From NCBI RefSeq assembly GCF_016907715.1, contig NZ_JAFBCM010000001.1:7603420-7667419 (forward strand): 64,000 nt of DNA. The letters are read 5' to 3'. This document shows, piece by piece, positions 39,536 through 48,600 of the stretch. Within the stretch, counting starts at the first letter, position 1. Each line of letters begins with the position of its first letter. The position numbers and the translations under genes were made by a program. This DNA is from Tenggerimyces flavus (GTDB taxonomy: Bacteria; Actinomycetota; Actinomycetes; Propionibacteriales; Actinopolymorphaceae). The notes beneath the pieces were generated by a model. The model had not been told where the DNA came from. It ran no database searches and saw nothing but the letters and a program-made list of their open reading frames with translations.

Positions 39536-40300
39536 TCACCGGGGAGGGACCGGAGGCCGTCCGGACGCCGTTCGCGCAGCCACGCGCTGCAGCCGTACGA
39601 CGGCGACGACCATCGCCACCTCGAGGAGGATCGAGACGACCGCGAGCCACCCGATCTCGAACGTGATCGCGATGCCGATCACGATGGCGTTCAGGACGAG
39701 GAGCGGCATCATGATCATGGCAGCCCGGTTCCGGCGGAAGTGCTCGGGCGAAGTGTCCATCCGATTCTCCTCGATCGCCTGGCGGGGGCGCAGCAGGATC
39801 TGCGTCGGCCACAGCACCACGACGAAGATCGCGAGCGCCAGCAGCAGACCCGCGGCGTACCCCATCAGACCGAACAACACCGACGGCACCGCCGGTCCGT
39901 CAGCCGGGAACCAGTAATGCCACTTGTCCGCTGCTTGTGCCGTCGCCAGCGCGCCGGAAGCCCGCACCGTGACCTCGGCGATCCCCATCGCGATCACGGC
40001 ACCGGCCGCGCCGAACACGGGGAACAGGAACCAGCGCCGGGTGACCTCAGCCATCGACAGGTCGTGCTTGCCGCCCCAGGCCAGTTCGAGCGTCGGGAAG
40101 GCGCCGGCGATGGCGGGGCCGACGAACATGAGGTAGCTGAGCGGGTTCTCGCCCTCTGAATCGCCGACGCCCGCGCGGAACCCGACAGCGCTCGACAGGA
40201 CGCCGATCACCGTGACGATCATGGCCGGCACGCTGTAGTTCGATGCGATCCACGCACGGACGGACCTCGGTCGGGAGCGTTGGGGCCTGCGTCTCGCCAT
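39536..40300 (-). CDS. Unrecognised four- or five-helix membrane protein
   Basis: 254 residues. A basic N-terminus (MARRRPQRSRPRSVR) then helices at ~26-44, ~55-72, ~93-110, ~140-165 and two near the C-terminus (AAMIMMPLLVLNAIVIGIAIT, WLAVVSILLEVAMVVAVV). A polar loop carries MDTSPEHFRRNR. No transporter or enzyme motif seen. It is the largest gene in the segment bounded by the 19-bp tRNA-derived repeats. Confidence 0.6.
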   Translation of the reverse strand: MARRRPQRSRPRSVRAWIASNYSVPAMIVTVIGVLSSAVGFRAGVGDSEGENPLSYLMFVGPAIAGAFPTLELAWGGKHDLSMAEVTRRWFLFPVFGAAGAVIAMGIAEVTVRASGALATAQAADKWHYWFPADGPAVPSVLFGLMGYAAGLLLALAIFVVVLWPTQILLRPRQAIEENRMDTSPEHFRRNRAAMIMMPLLVLNAIVIGIAITFEIGWLAVVSILLEVAMVVAVVRLQRVAARTASGRPPVPPR

Positions 40301-40365
40301 CCGGCGACCCTATCGAGGAGAGTGCCCACCGCATCGGCCCACAGGCAGCGAGGTCAACGGCGAGA

Positions 40366-40384
40366 CTGCCGGGGGCGCCCTCTC
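40366..40384 (+). repeat. att-like direct repeat, right copy
   Basis: Exact 19-bp copy of 38577-38595. It overlaps the stop codon region of the dihydrofolate-reductase-like gene (stop 40383-40385), so the repeat supplies the last bases of that gene. Confidence 0.65.
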
Positions 40385-40946
40385 ACCGCTTCGTCTCGTA
40401 CCTGGTCATGACCACGCCGCCGGGGAACGTTCGTGTCTCCATCAGGTTCAGGTTCACCCAGCTGTCCAGCGCGGTGAAGAACGGTAAGCCACCGCCCACC
40501 AGCACAGGATGGGTGACGATCTCGTACTCGTCGACCAACCCGGCCCGCATCGCCGCCCCAGCAAGCGTTGCGCCACCGACCCGCATCGGCTCGCCGTCGC
40601 CGGCCTTGAGCCGGGTGATCTCCGCAACAGCGTCGCCAGCGACCAAGCGCGTGTTCCAGTCGACCTTGTCGATCGTCGAGGAGAACACCACCTTCGGCGT
40701 GTCCCGCCAGTTCCGCGCGAACGCGATCTGCGCCGGGGTGGCGTCGGGCTGCTGGTCGCCGGTCGGCCAGTGGGAACTCATCATCTCCCACAGCTTGCGG
40801 CCGTACATCAACAGCCCGATCGCCACCTCCTGGTCGAGCCACCACTGGAACAGCTCGTCGTTCGGCACGCCCCAACCGATGTCGTCGCCAGGCGCGGCGA
40901 TGTAGCCGTCCAGGGTCAGGTTCATGCCATAGACCAGTTTCCGCAT
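40383..40946 (-). CDS. Dihydrofolate reductase-like (RibD C-terminal) protein
   Basis: 187 residues. MRKLVYGMNLTLDGYIAAPGDDIGW, LLMYGRKLWEMM, FSSTIDKVDW and a glycine-rich NADP site (MRVGGATLAGAAMRAGLVDEYEIVTHPVLVGGG) are those of the RibD_C/YwjB subfamily. These are NADPH-dependent reductases of unknown substrate, common in actinobacteria. A shorter relative occurs at 44636. Confidence 0.85.
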   Translation of the reverse strand: MRKLVYGMNLTLDGYIAAPGDDIGWGVPNDELFQWWLDQEVAIGLLMYGRKLWEMMSSHWPTGDQQPDATPAQIAFARNWRDTPKVVFSSTIDKVDWNTRLVAGDAVAEITRLKAGDGEPMRVGGATLAGAAMRAGLVDEYEIVTHPVLVGGGLPFFTALDSWVNLNLMETRTFPGGVVMTRYETKR

Positions 40947-41120
40947 GACGCCATGCCTTTCTGCCCGGCGGCCTGTCTCCGGTCGCCTCTCGCCGCTTAT
41001 ACGAACGACTCATGCCGGATTCGACACGCTATCGAGAGCAGCTCTGGACCGGCCTCGTCTCACCTCGCCCACGCACGCACGCAGCGCACCGGATCGAGGC
41101 AGTCAGCGAAGCGCGCCGCC

Positions 41121-41126
41121 TATGCT
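41121..41126 (+). promoter_or_regulatory. -10 element TATGCT, leaderless start of the sigma gene
   Basis: TATGCT ends 6 nt before ATG 41133, where transcription would start at or next to the start codon. No Shine-Dalgarno is present. The 40947-41120 stretch before it shows no gene. Confidence 0.6.
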
Positions 41127-41132
41127 GCCCGG

Positions 41133-41771
41133 ATGGACCTCCCGCCCGATGCGACGCTCGTCGCGCGCTTGCGGGACGGGGACGAGGCCGCGTTCGCGCT
41201 GATGCTGGACGCCTGGTCCACCGGCATGCTCCGCCTCGCCCGCACGTTCGTCGCCACCCACGAGTCCGCGGCGGAGATCGTGCAGGAGACGTGGATCGCC
41301 GTCCTGCAGGGCATCGACGGGTTCGAGGGACGTTCGTCGCTGAAGACCTGGGTCTACCGGATCCTCGTCAACACCGCGAAACGCCACGGTGCGCGGGAGC
41401 GGCGCACGATTCCGTGGAGCAGCCTGGTCGGCGAGGACGAGGGTCCTACGGTCGATCCGTCGCGCTTCCACACTGCCGGGCCGTACGAGGGCCACTGGCG
41501 CGAGTTCCCGCACGCCTGGCCGTCACCGGAGCAGGAGACGCTGGCTGGCGAGACCCGGCGGCAGGTCGCGGCCGCGTTGGAACGGCTGCCCGAACGGCAA
41601 CGGGCCGTGATCGCGTTGCGGGACGTCGAGGGCTACTCCTCCGACGAGGTCTGCGCGATCCTGGAGATCTCGGCGGCGAACCAACGGGTGCTGCTCCACC
41701 GTGCCCGGGCGTTCGTGCGCGCGGCTTTGGAGGGCTACTTCGCCACGGCAGGAGAGGAGACGCGAACGTGA
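41133..41771 (+). CDS. ECF-type RNA polymerase sigma factor
   Basis: 212 residues. Region 2 (ATLVARLRDGDEAAFALMLDAWSTGMLRLARTFV..AEIVQETWIAVLQGIDGFEGRSSLKTWVYRIL) and region 4 (ERLPERQRAVIALRDVEGYSSDEVCAILEISAANQRVLLHRARAFV) are intact; a ~50-residue linker lies between. Its stop overlaps the start of a zinc anti-sigma gene (GTGA). It directs transcription under a signal held by that anti-sigma; targets unknown. Confidence 0.92.
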   Translation: MDLPPDATLVARLRDGDEAAFALMLDAWSTGMLRLARTFVATHESAAEIVQETWIAVLQGIDGFEGRSSLKTWVYRILVNTAKRHGARERRTIPWSSLVGEDEGPTVDPSRFHTAGPYEGHWREFPHAWPSPEQETLAGETRRQVAAALERLPERQRAVIALRDVEGYSSDEVCAILEISAANQRVLLHRARAFVRAALEGYFATAGEETRT

Positions 41772-42004
41772 CCGACCTGGTCTGCACCGAGTTCGTGGAG
41801 CTCGTCACCGCGTTCCTCGAAGGCGGGCTCGACCCGGAGACCGAGGGCCGGTTCGTCGACCACCTCGCGCAATGCCCCGGCTGCGAGCGCTACCTCGACC
41901 AGTTCCGCGGCACGATCGAGACCCTCGGCGAGCTGCCCGAGGAGACGCTGTCGGATCAGGCGCGGCGCGACCTGCTCGACGCCTTCCGCGACTGGAACCG
42001 TTGA
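41768..42004 (+). CDS. Zinc-finger (HC2) anti-sigma factor
   Basis: 78 residues. ZAS motif His32-x3-Cys36-x2-Cys39 (HLAQCPGCERYL) plus Cys6, followed by a helix that would wrap the sigma factor. No membrane helix, so a soluble, possibly redox-sensing form. Translationally coupled to the sigma gene by a 4-nt overlap. A close paralogue lies at 43270. Confidence 0.9.
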   Translation: MTDLVCTEFVELVTAFLEGGLDPETEGRFVDHLAQCPGCERYLDQFRGTIETLGELPEETLSDQARRDLLDAFRDWNR

Positions 42005-42043
42005 TCATGTAACGCTTCGGGCGGCCGCCGACACTGAGCCGGC

Positions 42044-43273
42044 ATGAATCTTCGACTTCGCCGCCGGATGGTGCCGCTGTACGTCGCGGCCGTCCTGCAG
42101 GGCTTCGGCCTCTGGGTCCCGATCGAGAAGCTGTTCATGAACGAGATCGGCTTCGACGCCGCGTCGGTCGGGCTGATGGCTGCCGCGTACGCCGCGCTGG
42201 TGCCGATCGTGGAGATCCCGTCCGGCATTCTCGCGGACCGGTGGAGCCGCCGCGGCGTCCTGATCCTCGCCGCCGTCGCGATGTTCGGGAGCACCGTCAT
42301 CGGCGGTCTCAGTACGAACGTGGTGACGTACATCGTCGCCGCGCTCGTGCTCGCCTTCTACTTCGCCATGTACTCGGGGACGATGGACTCGATCGTCTAC
42401 GACACGGTGCTCGAGGAGACCGGCGACAGCGACGCGTTCCAGAAGCAGCTCGGCCGCGTCCGCGTCGTCGAGAGCTGCGCGCTCGTCGCGAGTGCGCTGC
42501 TCGGGGGCTGGCTCGCGAGCCTCACCTCGCCGCGCCTGACGTACTTCCTGACGCTGCCGTTCCTCGCGCTGTCGGTCGTCGCGTACCTGAGGTTCCGCGA
42601 ACCGCAGCTGCACAAGGCCCGCGAGGCCACGTCGGTACGCGACCAGATCACGCTCACCTACCGCACCCTGCTCCGCCGCGGTCAGCTCCTCCCGATCGTC
42701 GCGCTGACCGTGCTCACCGCGCTCATCCTGCAGGTGGTCATCGAGTTCGGCCCGCTGTGGCTGCTCGCGCTGTCGGCCTCGGCCGTGGTGTACGGGCCGT
42801 TCTGGGCCGGCGTCATGTCCAGCTTCGGGGTCGGTGGGCTGATCGCCGGTCGGTTGCGGCTGGACCGGCCCGCGCCGTTCGCGCTGGTGGTCGGGCTGAT
42901 GCTGCTCGCGAGCCTCACGCTCGTCACCAGCCGGAGCCTGCTGCTGATCTCGGCCGCTCAGGTCGTGCTCGCGATCCTCGTCGTGGTGGTGGGCATCTAC
43001 GTCGCGCGGTTGCTGCACGACGGCATCCCGTCGGAGGTACGGGCCGGCGTGGCGTCGGGCGTCGGCGCGCTCAGCTGGATCGCGTTCCTGCCTTTCGCGC
43101 TCACGTTCGGCGTGGTGAGCAAGAGCAACGGGGTCCACACCGCGGGCTGGATGATCGTCGGAGCGGTCGTCCTCGTCGCCGTCGCGCTGGTGGCCGTCAC
43201 GCTGCGCCGCGTCCCGGCCGAGCCCGAGGCCGAGCCCGCGTTGGTGCCGATCGAGGCGGGGCAGCCGTCGTGA
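42044..43273 (+). CDS. MFS transporter
   Basis: 409 residues, about 12 membrane helices. Loop 2-3 carries DRWSRRGVL (MFS A-motif, GxLaDRxSRR), and the tail is acidic (PAEPEAEPALVPIE). Probably a drug or metabolite exporter. The stop overlaps the start of a second HC2 anti-sigma-like gene. It may belong to the regulon of the adjacent sigma factor (inference). Confidence 0.88.
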   Translation: MNLRLRRRMVPLYVAAVLQGFGLWVPIEKLFMNEIGFDAASVGLMAAAYAALVPIVEIPSGILADRWSRRGVLILAAVAMFGSTVIGGLSTNVVTYIVAALVLAFYFAMYSGTMDSIVYDTVLEETGDSDAFQKQLGRVRVVESCALVASALLGGWLASLTSPRLTYFLTLPFLALSVVAYLRFREPQLHKAREATSVRDQITLTYRTLLRRGQLLPIVALTVLTALILQVVIEFGPLWLLALSASAVVYGPFWAGVMSSFGVGGLIAGRLRLDRPAPFALVVGLMLLASLTLVTSRSLLLISAAQVVLAILVVVVGIYVARLLHDGIPSEVRAGVASGVGALSWIAFLPFALTFGVVSKSNGVHTAGWMIVGAVVLVAVALVAVTLRRVPAEPEAEPALVPIEAGQPS

Positions 43274-43467
43274 ACGACCTTGCCTGCAGGGAGTTCGTCG
43301 AGCTCGTCACCGACTACCTCGACGGAACGCTGGACGCCGCACGTACCGAACGCTTCCTCACCCACCGCGCCACCTGCCCCGGCTGCGCGCCGTACCTGGA
43401 CCAGATCAGGCGGACCATCGCCCTGCTTCGCGACCTCGACCGACCTCACCTTGGGAGTACGCCATGA
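43270..43467 (+). CDS. Second HC2 anti-sigma-like protein
   Basis: 65 residues; GTG 43270 overlaps the MFS stop. His32-x3-Cys36-x2-Cys39 (HRATCPGCAPYL) and Cys6 sit at the same residue numbers as in the protein at 41768, and CREFVELVTDYLDGTLD aligns with CTEFVELVTAFLEGGLD, so it is a duplicate. It has no sigma gene of its own beside it. It is followed by a VOC gene with a 4-nt overlap. Confidence 0.85.
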   Translation: MNDLACREFVELVTDYLDGTLDAARTERFLTHRATCPGCAPYLDQIRRTIALLRDLDRPHLGSTP

Positions 43468-43862
43468 CCGACGCCAACCGCGACGACGGAATCCTCAACG
43501 GGACAAGGGCCTACAGCGGAATCGCCGTAGACGACCTCACGGCGGCCAAGCAGTTCTACGAACGGACGCTGGCACTCACAGTGATCGAGGAAGGCGACCT
43601 GCTGAATGTCACGATCGCCGGCGGGGCGCGGGTGCTGATCTATCCCAAGCCCGACCATCAGCCCGCCACGTTCACCGTCCTCAACTTTCCGGTCGACGAC
43701 ATCGACACCGCCGTCGACGGCCTGACCGCACGCGGCGTGCGGTTCAAGCGGTTCGACGGGATCGAGGTCGACGAGAAGGGCATCTCCCGCGGCGACGGGC
43801 CGTCCATCGCGTGGTTCACCGATCCCGCCGGCAACGTGCTGTCCGTCCTTCAAGAGAAGTAG
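43464..43862 (+). CDS. VOC (glyoxalase/bleomycin-resistance) family protein
   Basis: 132 residues, single VOC domain pair: YSGIAVDDLTAAKQFYERTLAL and FTDPAGNVLSVLQ. Metal-ligand positions are not obvious at both ends, so enzyme versus binding protein is open. It is last in a four-gene overlap chain (sigma, anti-sigma, then MFS, anti-sigma, VOC). Confidence 0.88.
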   Translation: MTDANRDDGILNGTRAYSGIAVDDLTAAKQFYERTLALTVIEEGDLLNVTIAGGARVLIYPKPDHQPATFTVLNFPVDDIDTAVDGLTARGVRFKRFDGIEVDEKGISRGDGPSIAWFTDPAGNVLSVLQEK

Positions 43863-43865
43863 CGC

Positions 43866-44477
43866 TCAAGCCACGTCGGCGGTCAGGTGAGCGCGGACGG
43901 ACTTGAGGAGGTCCTTCGGCTCGTCGGCCCAGAGGTTCACCTCGGTGACGGTGTGGTCGCCGTCGTGGCGGGGGACGACGATGGGTTCGCGCAGGCTGAC
44001 CTGGACGTTGGTCTGTTTGACCTGCACCACATGGAGAATCGTGCCGTCGAACTGGACGGACCGGCCCTTCTCCAGGTCGCGCCGCACCTGCTTCACCGTG
44101 TCGATCGCGGACCACGGGATCGTCAGGTCGATCGAGATCCCGTAACGCACCCGCAGCCCTGACGGGCCGACCGTGTGCGGGTGGATCTTGAGGCTCGCGA
44201 GCAGGCCGACCATCCAGGCGAGACCCCAGATCCCCAACACCAGCAGGGCATTGCGCGAGTGCTCCCACGGCAGCGCGAGGTGGACGACGGGGACCTCGAT
44301 CGCGTTCATGACGATGAACGCCCAGATCAGCGGAGCGCTGGCGCCAGCGTACGGATGGAGCTCAGCGCCCGGCTCGTTCGTCCGCGGCCGCCGCAGCAGC
44401 CAGCGGAACAGGCTGCGCCACAGGCCGATCTCGTACCTGATCACTCGCCACGCGAGGCGGAACCCGCTCTTCGCCAT
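43866..44477 (-). CDS. PH-domain-like membrane protein
   Basis: 203 residues from ATG 44477, GGAGG 8 nt upstream. Two membrane helices (SAPLIWAFIVMNAIEVPVVHLAL; ALLVLGIWGLAWMVGLLASLKI) then a beta domain (VGPSGLRVRYGISIDLTIPWSAIDTVKQVRRDLEK..VQVSLREPIVV) typical of bacterial PH-like membrane proteins. It is controlled by the palindrome at 44494-44514 just upstream. Function unknown; membrane stress or lipid sensing would be guesses. Confidence 0.75.
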   Translation of the reverse strand: MAKSGFRLAWRVIRYEIGLWRSLFRWLLRRPRTNEPGAELHPYAGASAPLIWAFIVMNAIEVPVVHLALPWEHSRNALLVLGIWGLAWMVGLLASLKIHPHTVGPSGLRVRYGISIDLTIPWSAIDTVKQVRRDLEKGRSVQFDGTILHVVQVKQTNVQVSLREPIVVPRHDGDHTVTEVNLWADEPKDLLKSVRAHLTADVA

Positions 44478-44493
44478 GTGCTGCACCTCCTTC

Positions 44494-44514
44494 ATTGTGA
44501 AGTCTATTCACAAT
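44494..44514. promoter_or_regulatory. Perfect 8-bp-arm palindromic operator
   Basis: ATTGTGAA-GTCTA-TTCACAAT, directly before the Shine-Dalgarno of the gene at 44477. On the minus strand TTGCGC (44522-44527) is a possible -35, putting the -10 inside the palindrome. The half-sites are those of Rex, but the spacing is 5 rather than 4. Confidence 0.7.
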
Positions 44515-44635
44515 CTACTTGTTGGCGCAATTGATGGCGCGATCCGTGGGGTTCCGGTCGTGGACGACCGCCGGCTCAGCGCCCTACCGTGGAGGCGTTG
44601 ACGCGAAATTTCTCGCATTAGAGAGGACTCGACTG

Positions 44636-45172
44636 ATGGGAATCGTGAAGACCGACCTCACCGTCTCCGCCGACGGCTACCTGGCCGGACCCAAGCAGAG
44701 CGCGGAGAACCCGTTCGGCGAAGGCGGCGATCGCCTGTTCGCCTGGGAGGACGACGAGGCCAACGCGCCGGCCTTCGAGTCGACCCCGACGGGTGCGTAC
44801 GTCGTCGGGCGCAACCTGTACGCCGCGGACCTGCCGTACGACGCCCCGGTGTTCGTCCTCACTCATGACCCGCGCGATCCGGTGACGAACGGCGGCACCA
44901 CGTTCCACTTCGTCACCACCGGCATCGAGGCCGCACTCGAGCAGGCGCGCGAGACCGCGGGCGACCGCGACGTGCACGTCGCCGGCGGCGCGGAGACGGT
45001 ACGGCAGTACCTTGCCGCGGGACTGCTCGACGAGCTCGTACTCCACCTCGCGCCGCTCACCCTCGGCGCCGGCGAGCGACCGCTGGACGGCGTCGGGAGC
45101 CTCACCTTCGAGCAGGTCGAGGTCGACCCGAAGCCCGCGGTCACCCACGTCAGGTACCGCGTCCAGCGCTAG
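44636..45172 (+). CDS. Dihydrofolate reductase-like (RibD C-terminal) protein
   Basis: 178 residues from ATG 44636 with AGAGGA upstream. VKTDLTVSADGYLAGPKQSAENPFGEGGDRLF, AYVVGRNLY, and VHVAGGAETVRQYLAAGLLDELVLHLAPLTLGAGERP are the RibD_C NADP-binding pattern. Cytoplasmic reductase, substrate unknown. It overlaps the convergent VOC gene by 4 bp. Confidence 0.85.
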   Translation: MGIVKTDLTVSADGYLAGPKQSAENPFGEGGDRLFAWEDDEANAPAFESTPTGAYVVGRNLYAADLPYDAPVFVLTHDPRDPVTNGGTTFHFVTTGIEAALEQARETAGDRDVHVAGGAETVRQYLAAGLLDELVLHLAPLTLGAGERPLDGVGSLTFEQVEVDPKPAVTHVRYRVQR

Positions 45173-45558
45173 GCCCAGGTCTTGGCCGTCGCGTCGAACA
45201 GGGCCTGGTCGCTCTCCACCGGCAGGACGCAGAGCAGATGGCCACCGGGCGCGCGCAGGATGCGGCACTCCTGCCACCGTTGGACCAGCTCGGCCCCGAG
45301 TGCCACGAGCCGCTCCAGCTCGGCCTCGGGGTCGTCGCTCTCGATGTCCACGTGGTACCGCGGCGCGTCGTCGACCGCCTGCAGCGCTAGCCGGACCCCG
45401 TCCGTCGCTCCCGGCAAGCTGATGAACTGCGGCTCGTCCGGAAGTGGCCGAGCTTGGACTCCCAACGCGGCGGACCAGAAGTCCGTCGCGCCGGCGACCT
45501 GCTCGCGCGGCGTGTCGATGAGGACGGCGTAGACGCGGCTCCGATGCATGGCAGCCAT
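45169..45558 (-). CDS. VOC family protein
   Basis: 129 residues. RVYAVLIDTPREQVAGATDFWSAALG opens the first VOC half; YHVDIESDDPEAELERLVALGAE and LRAPGGHLLCVLPV form the second. The His and Glu metal ligands are partly present. Function not assignable beyond the family. Confidence 0.85.
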   Translation of the reverse strand: MAAMHRSRVYAVLIDTPREQVAGATDFWSAALGVQARPLPDEPQFISLPGATDGVRLALQAVDDAPRYHVDIESDDPEAELERLVALGAELVQRWQECRILRAPGGHLLCVLPVESDQALFDATAKTWA

Positions 45559-45690
45559 TCAACCGCGCCCCACGTGCGAGGTGTCGAGTTCCCGACTTGC
45601 CGAGTTACGACACGTTTGGGGTCTGGGTGTGGCGATGGGTGGGAGACATCGTGGATCGGAGCATTTCGTGGCACCGCAGAGAGGACCCTG

Positions 45691-48600
45691 ATGTCTCGGA
45701 CGCGCCGCATCGCCGCCGTCGCTACGACGTTGGCGCTTCTGATCGTCGCGCTTGGCCAGACGAACGCCCAGGCAGCCGAGCCTGAGCGCGGCGGCCCTGA
45801 CACCGGCCTCGTCGGCCAGGTCACGCTCGTGACCGGCCACGTCGTGCAGGTCGCGCGCGGGCCGAACGGGCGCCTGGCGGCAACGGTCGAGGCACCGGAC
45901 AACCGCGATGCCGACGTCCTGTCGTTCATCGACGGCGACGGCGACCTGCACGTGCTGCCGCGCGAGATCCTCCCGCTCCTGCAGGCCGATCGCATCGACC
46001 GGCGGCTGTTCAACGTCAGCGACCTCGTCGCGCAGGGGTACGACGACAAGCGTCGCTCGACGATCCCGCTCATCGTCGAGTACCCGGACGCCACCTCCGC
46101 GACCGCCGTCCAAGCCAAGGCGCGCACGCTCTCGGCCGCCGGCGCGACAAAGACCCGCGCGTTCGGCCACGCCGACGCCGTCGCGGTCGCGGTGCCCAAG
46201 GACGACGCCGACGGGTTCTGGTCGGCCAGCAAGGCGATGAACGATGCCGACAAGATCTGGCTCGACGGCAAGGTCAAGGTGACGCTGGAACAGAGCGTCC
46301 CGCTGATCGGCGCCCCGCCGGCCTGGGCGGCCGGGTACGACGGCGAGGGCACCAAGGTCGCCGTCCTCGACACCGGGTACGACCCCACGCACCCCGACCT
46401 CGCCGGCAAGGTCAGTGCCGAGCGCGACTTCACCGGCGGCACGTCGGCCGTCGACGGGCACGGTCACGGCACCCACGTCGCGGCCACGGTGGCAGGCAGC
46501 GGTGCGGCCTCCGAAGGCCGGCGCAAGGGCGTGGCTCCAGCCGCGGACCTGATGGTGGGCAAGGTGCTCGGCGACGACGGTTTCGGCGACGAGTCCTGGA
46601 TCATCGCCGGCATGGAGTGGGCCGCGGCCGGCGGCGCCAAGGTCGTCAGCATGAGCCTCGGCGGCGATCCCACCGACGGCACCGACCTGCTGTCGCGCGC
46701 GGTCGACTCCCTCACCACGGACACCGGCACGCTCTTCGTCGTCGCCGCGGGCAACTACGGGCCTGGATCCGGGACGGTCAGTACGCCCGGCAGCGCTACC
46801 ACCGCACTGACCGTCGGCGCCACCGACAAGTCCGACGAGTTGGCGGACTTCTCCAGTCGGGGACCACGCCTCGGCGACGCCGCCGTCAAGCCCGAGTTGA
46901 CAGCACCGGGTGTGAACATCGTCGCGGCGAGGGCGGCCGGTACGTCGCTCGGCTCCGTCGTCGACGAGCAGTACACGTCGGTCTCCGGAACGTCGATGGC
47001 CACCCCGCACGTCGCGGGCGCCGCCGCGATCCTCGTCCAACGGCACCCGACGTGGACACCCGCGCAGCTCAAGGCGGCGTTGGTCGGTTCGGCGAAGGCT
47101 CCGACCAGCGGCACGGTGTTCGGCCACGGGTCGGGACGGCTGGACGTGCCGGCCGCGTTGAACGCGAACGTCATCGCCGAGCCGAGCACGTTGACGTTCG
47201 GCTTCGTGCCGTGGCCGCCCACAGGCACGGCACCGGTTGAGCGCAAGGCGACGTACCGCAACACCGGCACGGCACCGGTCACGCTCGACCTCGCGCTGTC
47301 CGCCGCGTACACCGCGGGCGGCCAGCTGCCCGCCGGTGCCGCGACCGTGACGCCGGCGCAGGTCGTCGTTCCAGCCGGCGGTACGGCCGAAGCGACCGTG
47401 ACCGTCAAGCCCGAACTGGTCGAGGCCGGCGACGTGAGCGGCCTGCTCGTCGCCACCGGCGGCGGTGCGACCGTCAGGACGCCGTGGTCGTACGCCGAGG
47501 AGGACCCGCACTACGACCTCACCGTCGACGCGATCGGCTCCAACGGCAAGTCGTCGACCGGCTGGGCGATGATCTGGACCAAGTCGTTCGGCTTCTACTA
47601 CTACGCCATGAGCTTCGACGGCACCGGACCCAAGACGATGCGGCTCCCGGCGGGCGACGACTACATGGTCCTCGGCGGCGTCACGACCGAGGACGCGAAC
47701 GGCACGATCCTCGCCGAGACCGTCGACGGCACGCCGCAGCTCGCGTTGACCGAGAACCGGACGGTCACGCTGGACGCGCGGCGCGGCAACCCGCTGTCGT
47801 TCCGCACGCCGCGAGCCTCGACGCCTACGCAGCTCCAGTTGGGCTGGAAGCGGTGGTACGACGACGGCGACCACATGGACGCGCAACTCATGTACTCCGG
47901 CAAGGTCCCGCAGCTCGCCGTGGCACCGAGCGCACCGGTGCGGGCGGGTGAGTTCGAGTTCGTCGCCGGCGGGCGGCTCGTGCGGCCGGGCTCGGCGCCC
48001 GGGCGGTCGCCGTACGTCTACGACCTGCTCGTGCCGACCGCGGACCGGCTCCCGGCGAGCGGCACGTTCCGGATCACCAGCCGCGACCTGACGACGATCG
48101 ACACCACGTTCGTCGGCGTCGGTGCGGACGGGCGGACCACCCGGGAGAGTCGGGTCGGTTTCTCCGAGCGCGGGTCGCTGCGGGTCACCGGGCTCACCCC
48201 GGTGGTCGCCGAGCCGCGGCGCACGGACTACGTGTCGGCGAATGGGACGCGCTGGGGCTCGATGGTCAGGCTGCCCACGGCCCGCGCGGACAAGGTGCCG
48301 GTGATGTGGTCGAACTACCGCACGTACCGACCGGGCAGCAAGTCCTCCGAACGCTGGTGGGGCGCGCCGTACACGGTCGGAACGGACTCGGAGTTCTCCA
48401 TCACCGACGTGTACCGGCGGGAGAACAGCCTCAACGTCCTGCTGCGCGACTACCAGGACGGCGTGCCCGGGCACTGGGGCGACTCCTACCTCAACCAGGA
48501 CCAGCATCAGTCGGTGAGCAGCCGCATCTACCGCGGCGACGAGCTGCTGGCCGAGGCGCCGAGGGGGTCGGTCGACGTGGACGGGCTGCCGCCGGAGCCG

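Noticed and set aside
44494-44514. Rex box
   Set aside because: Half-sites match but the gap is 5 nt, not 4.
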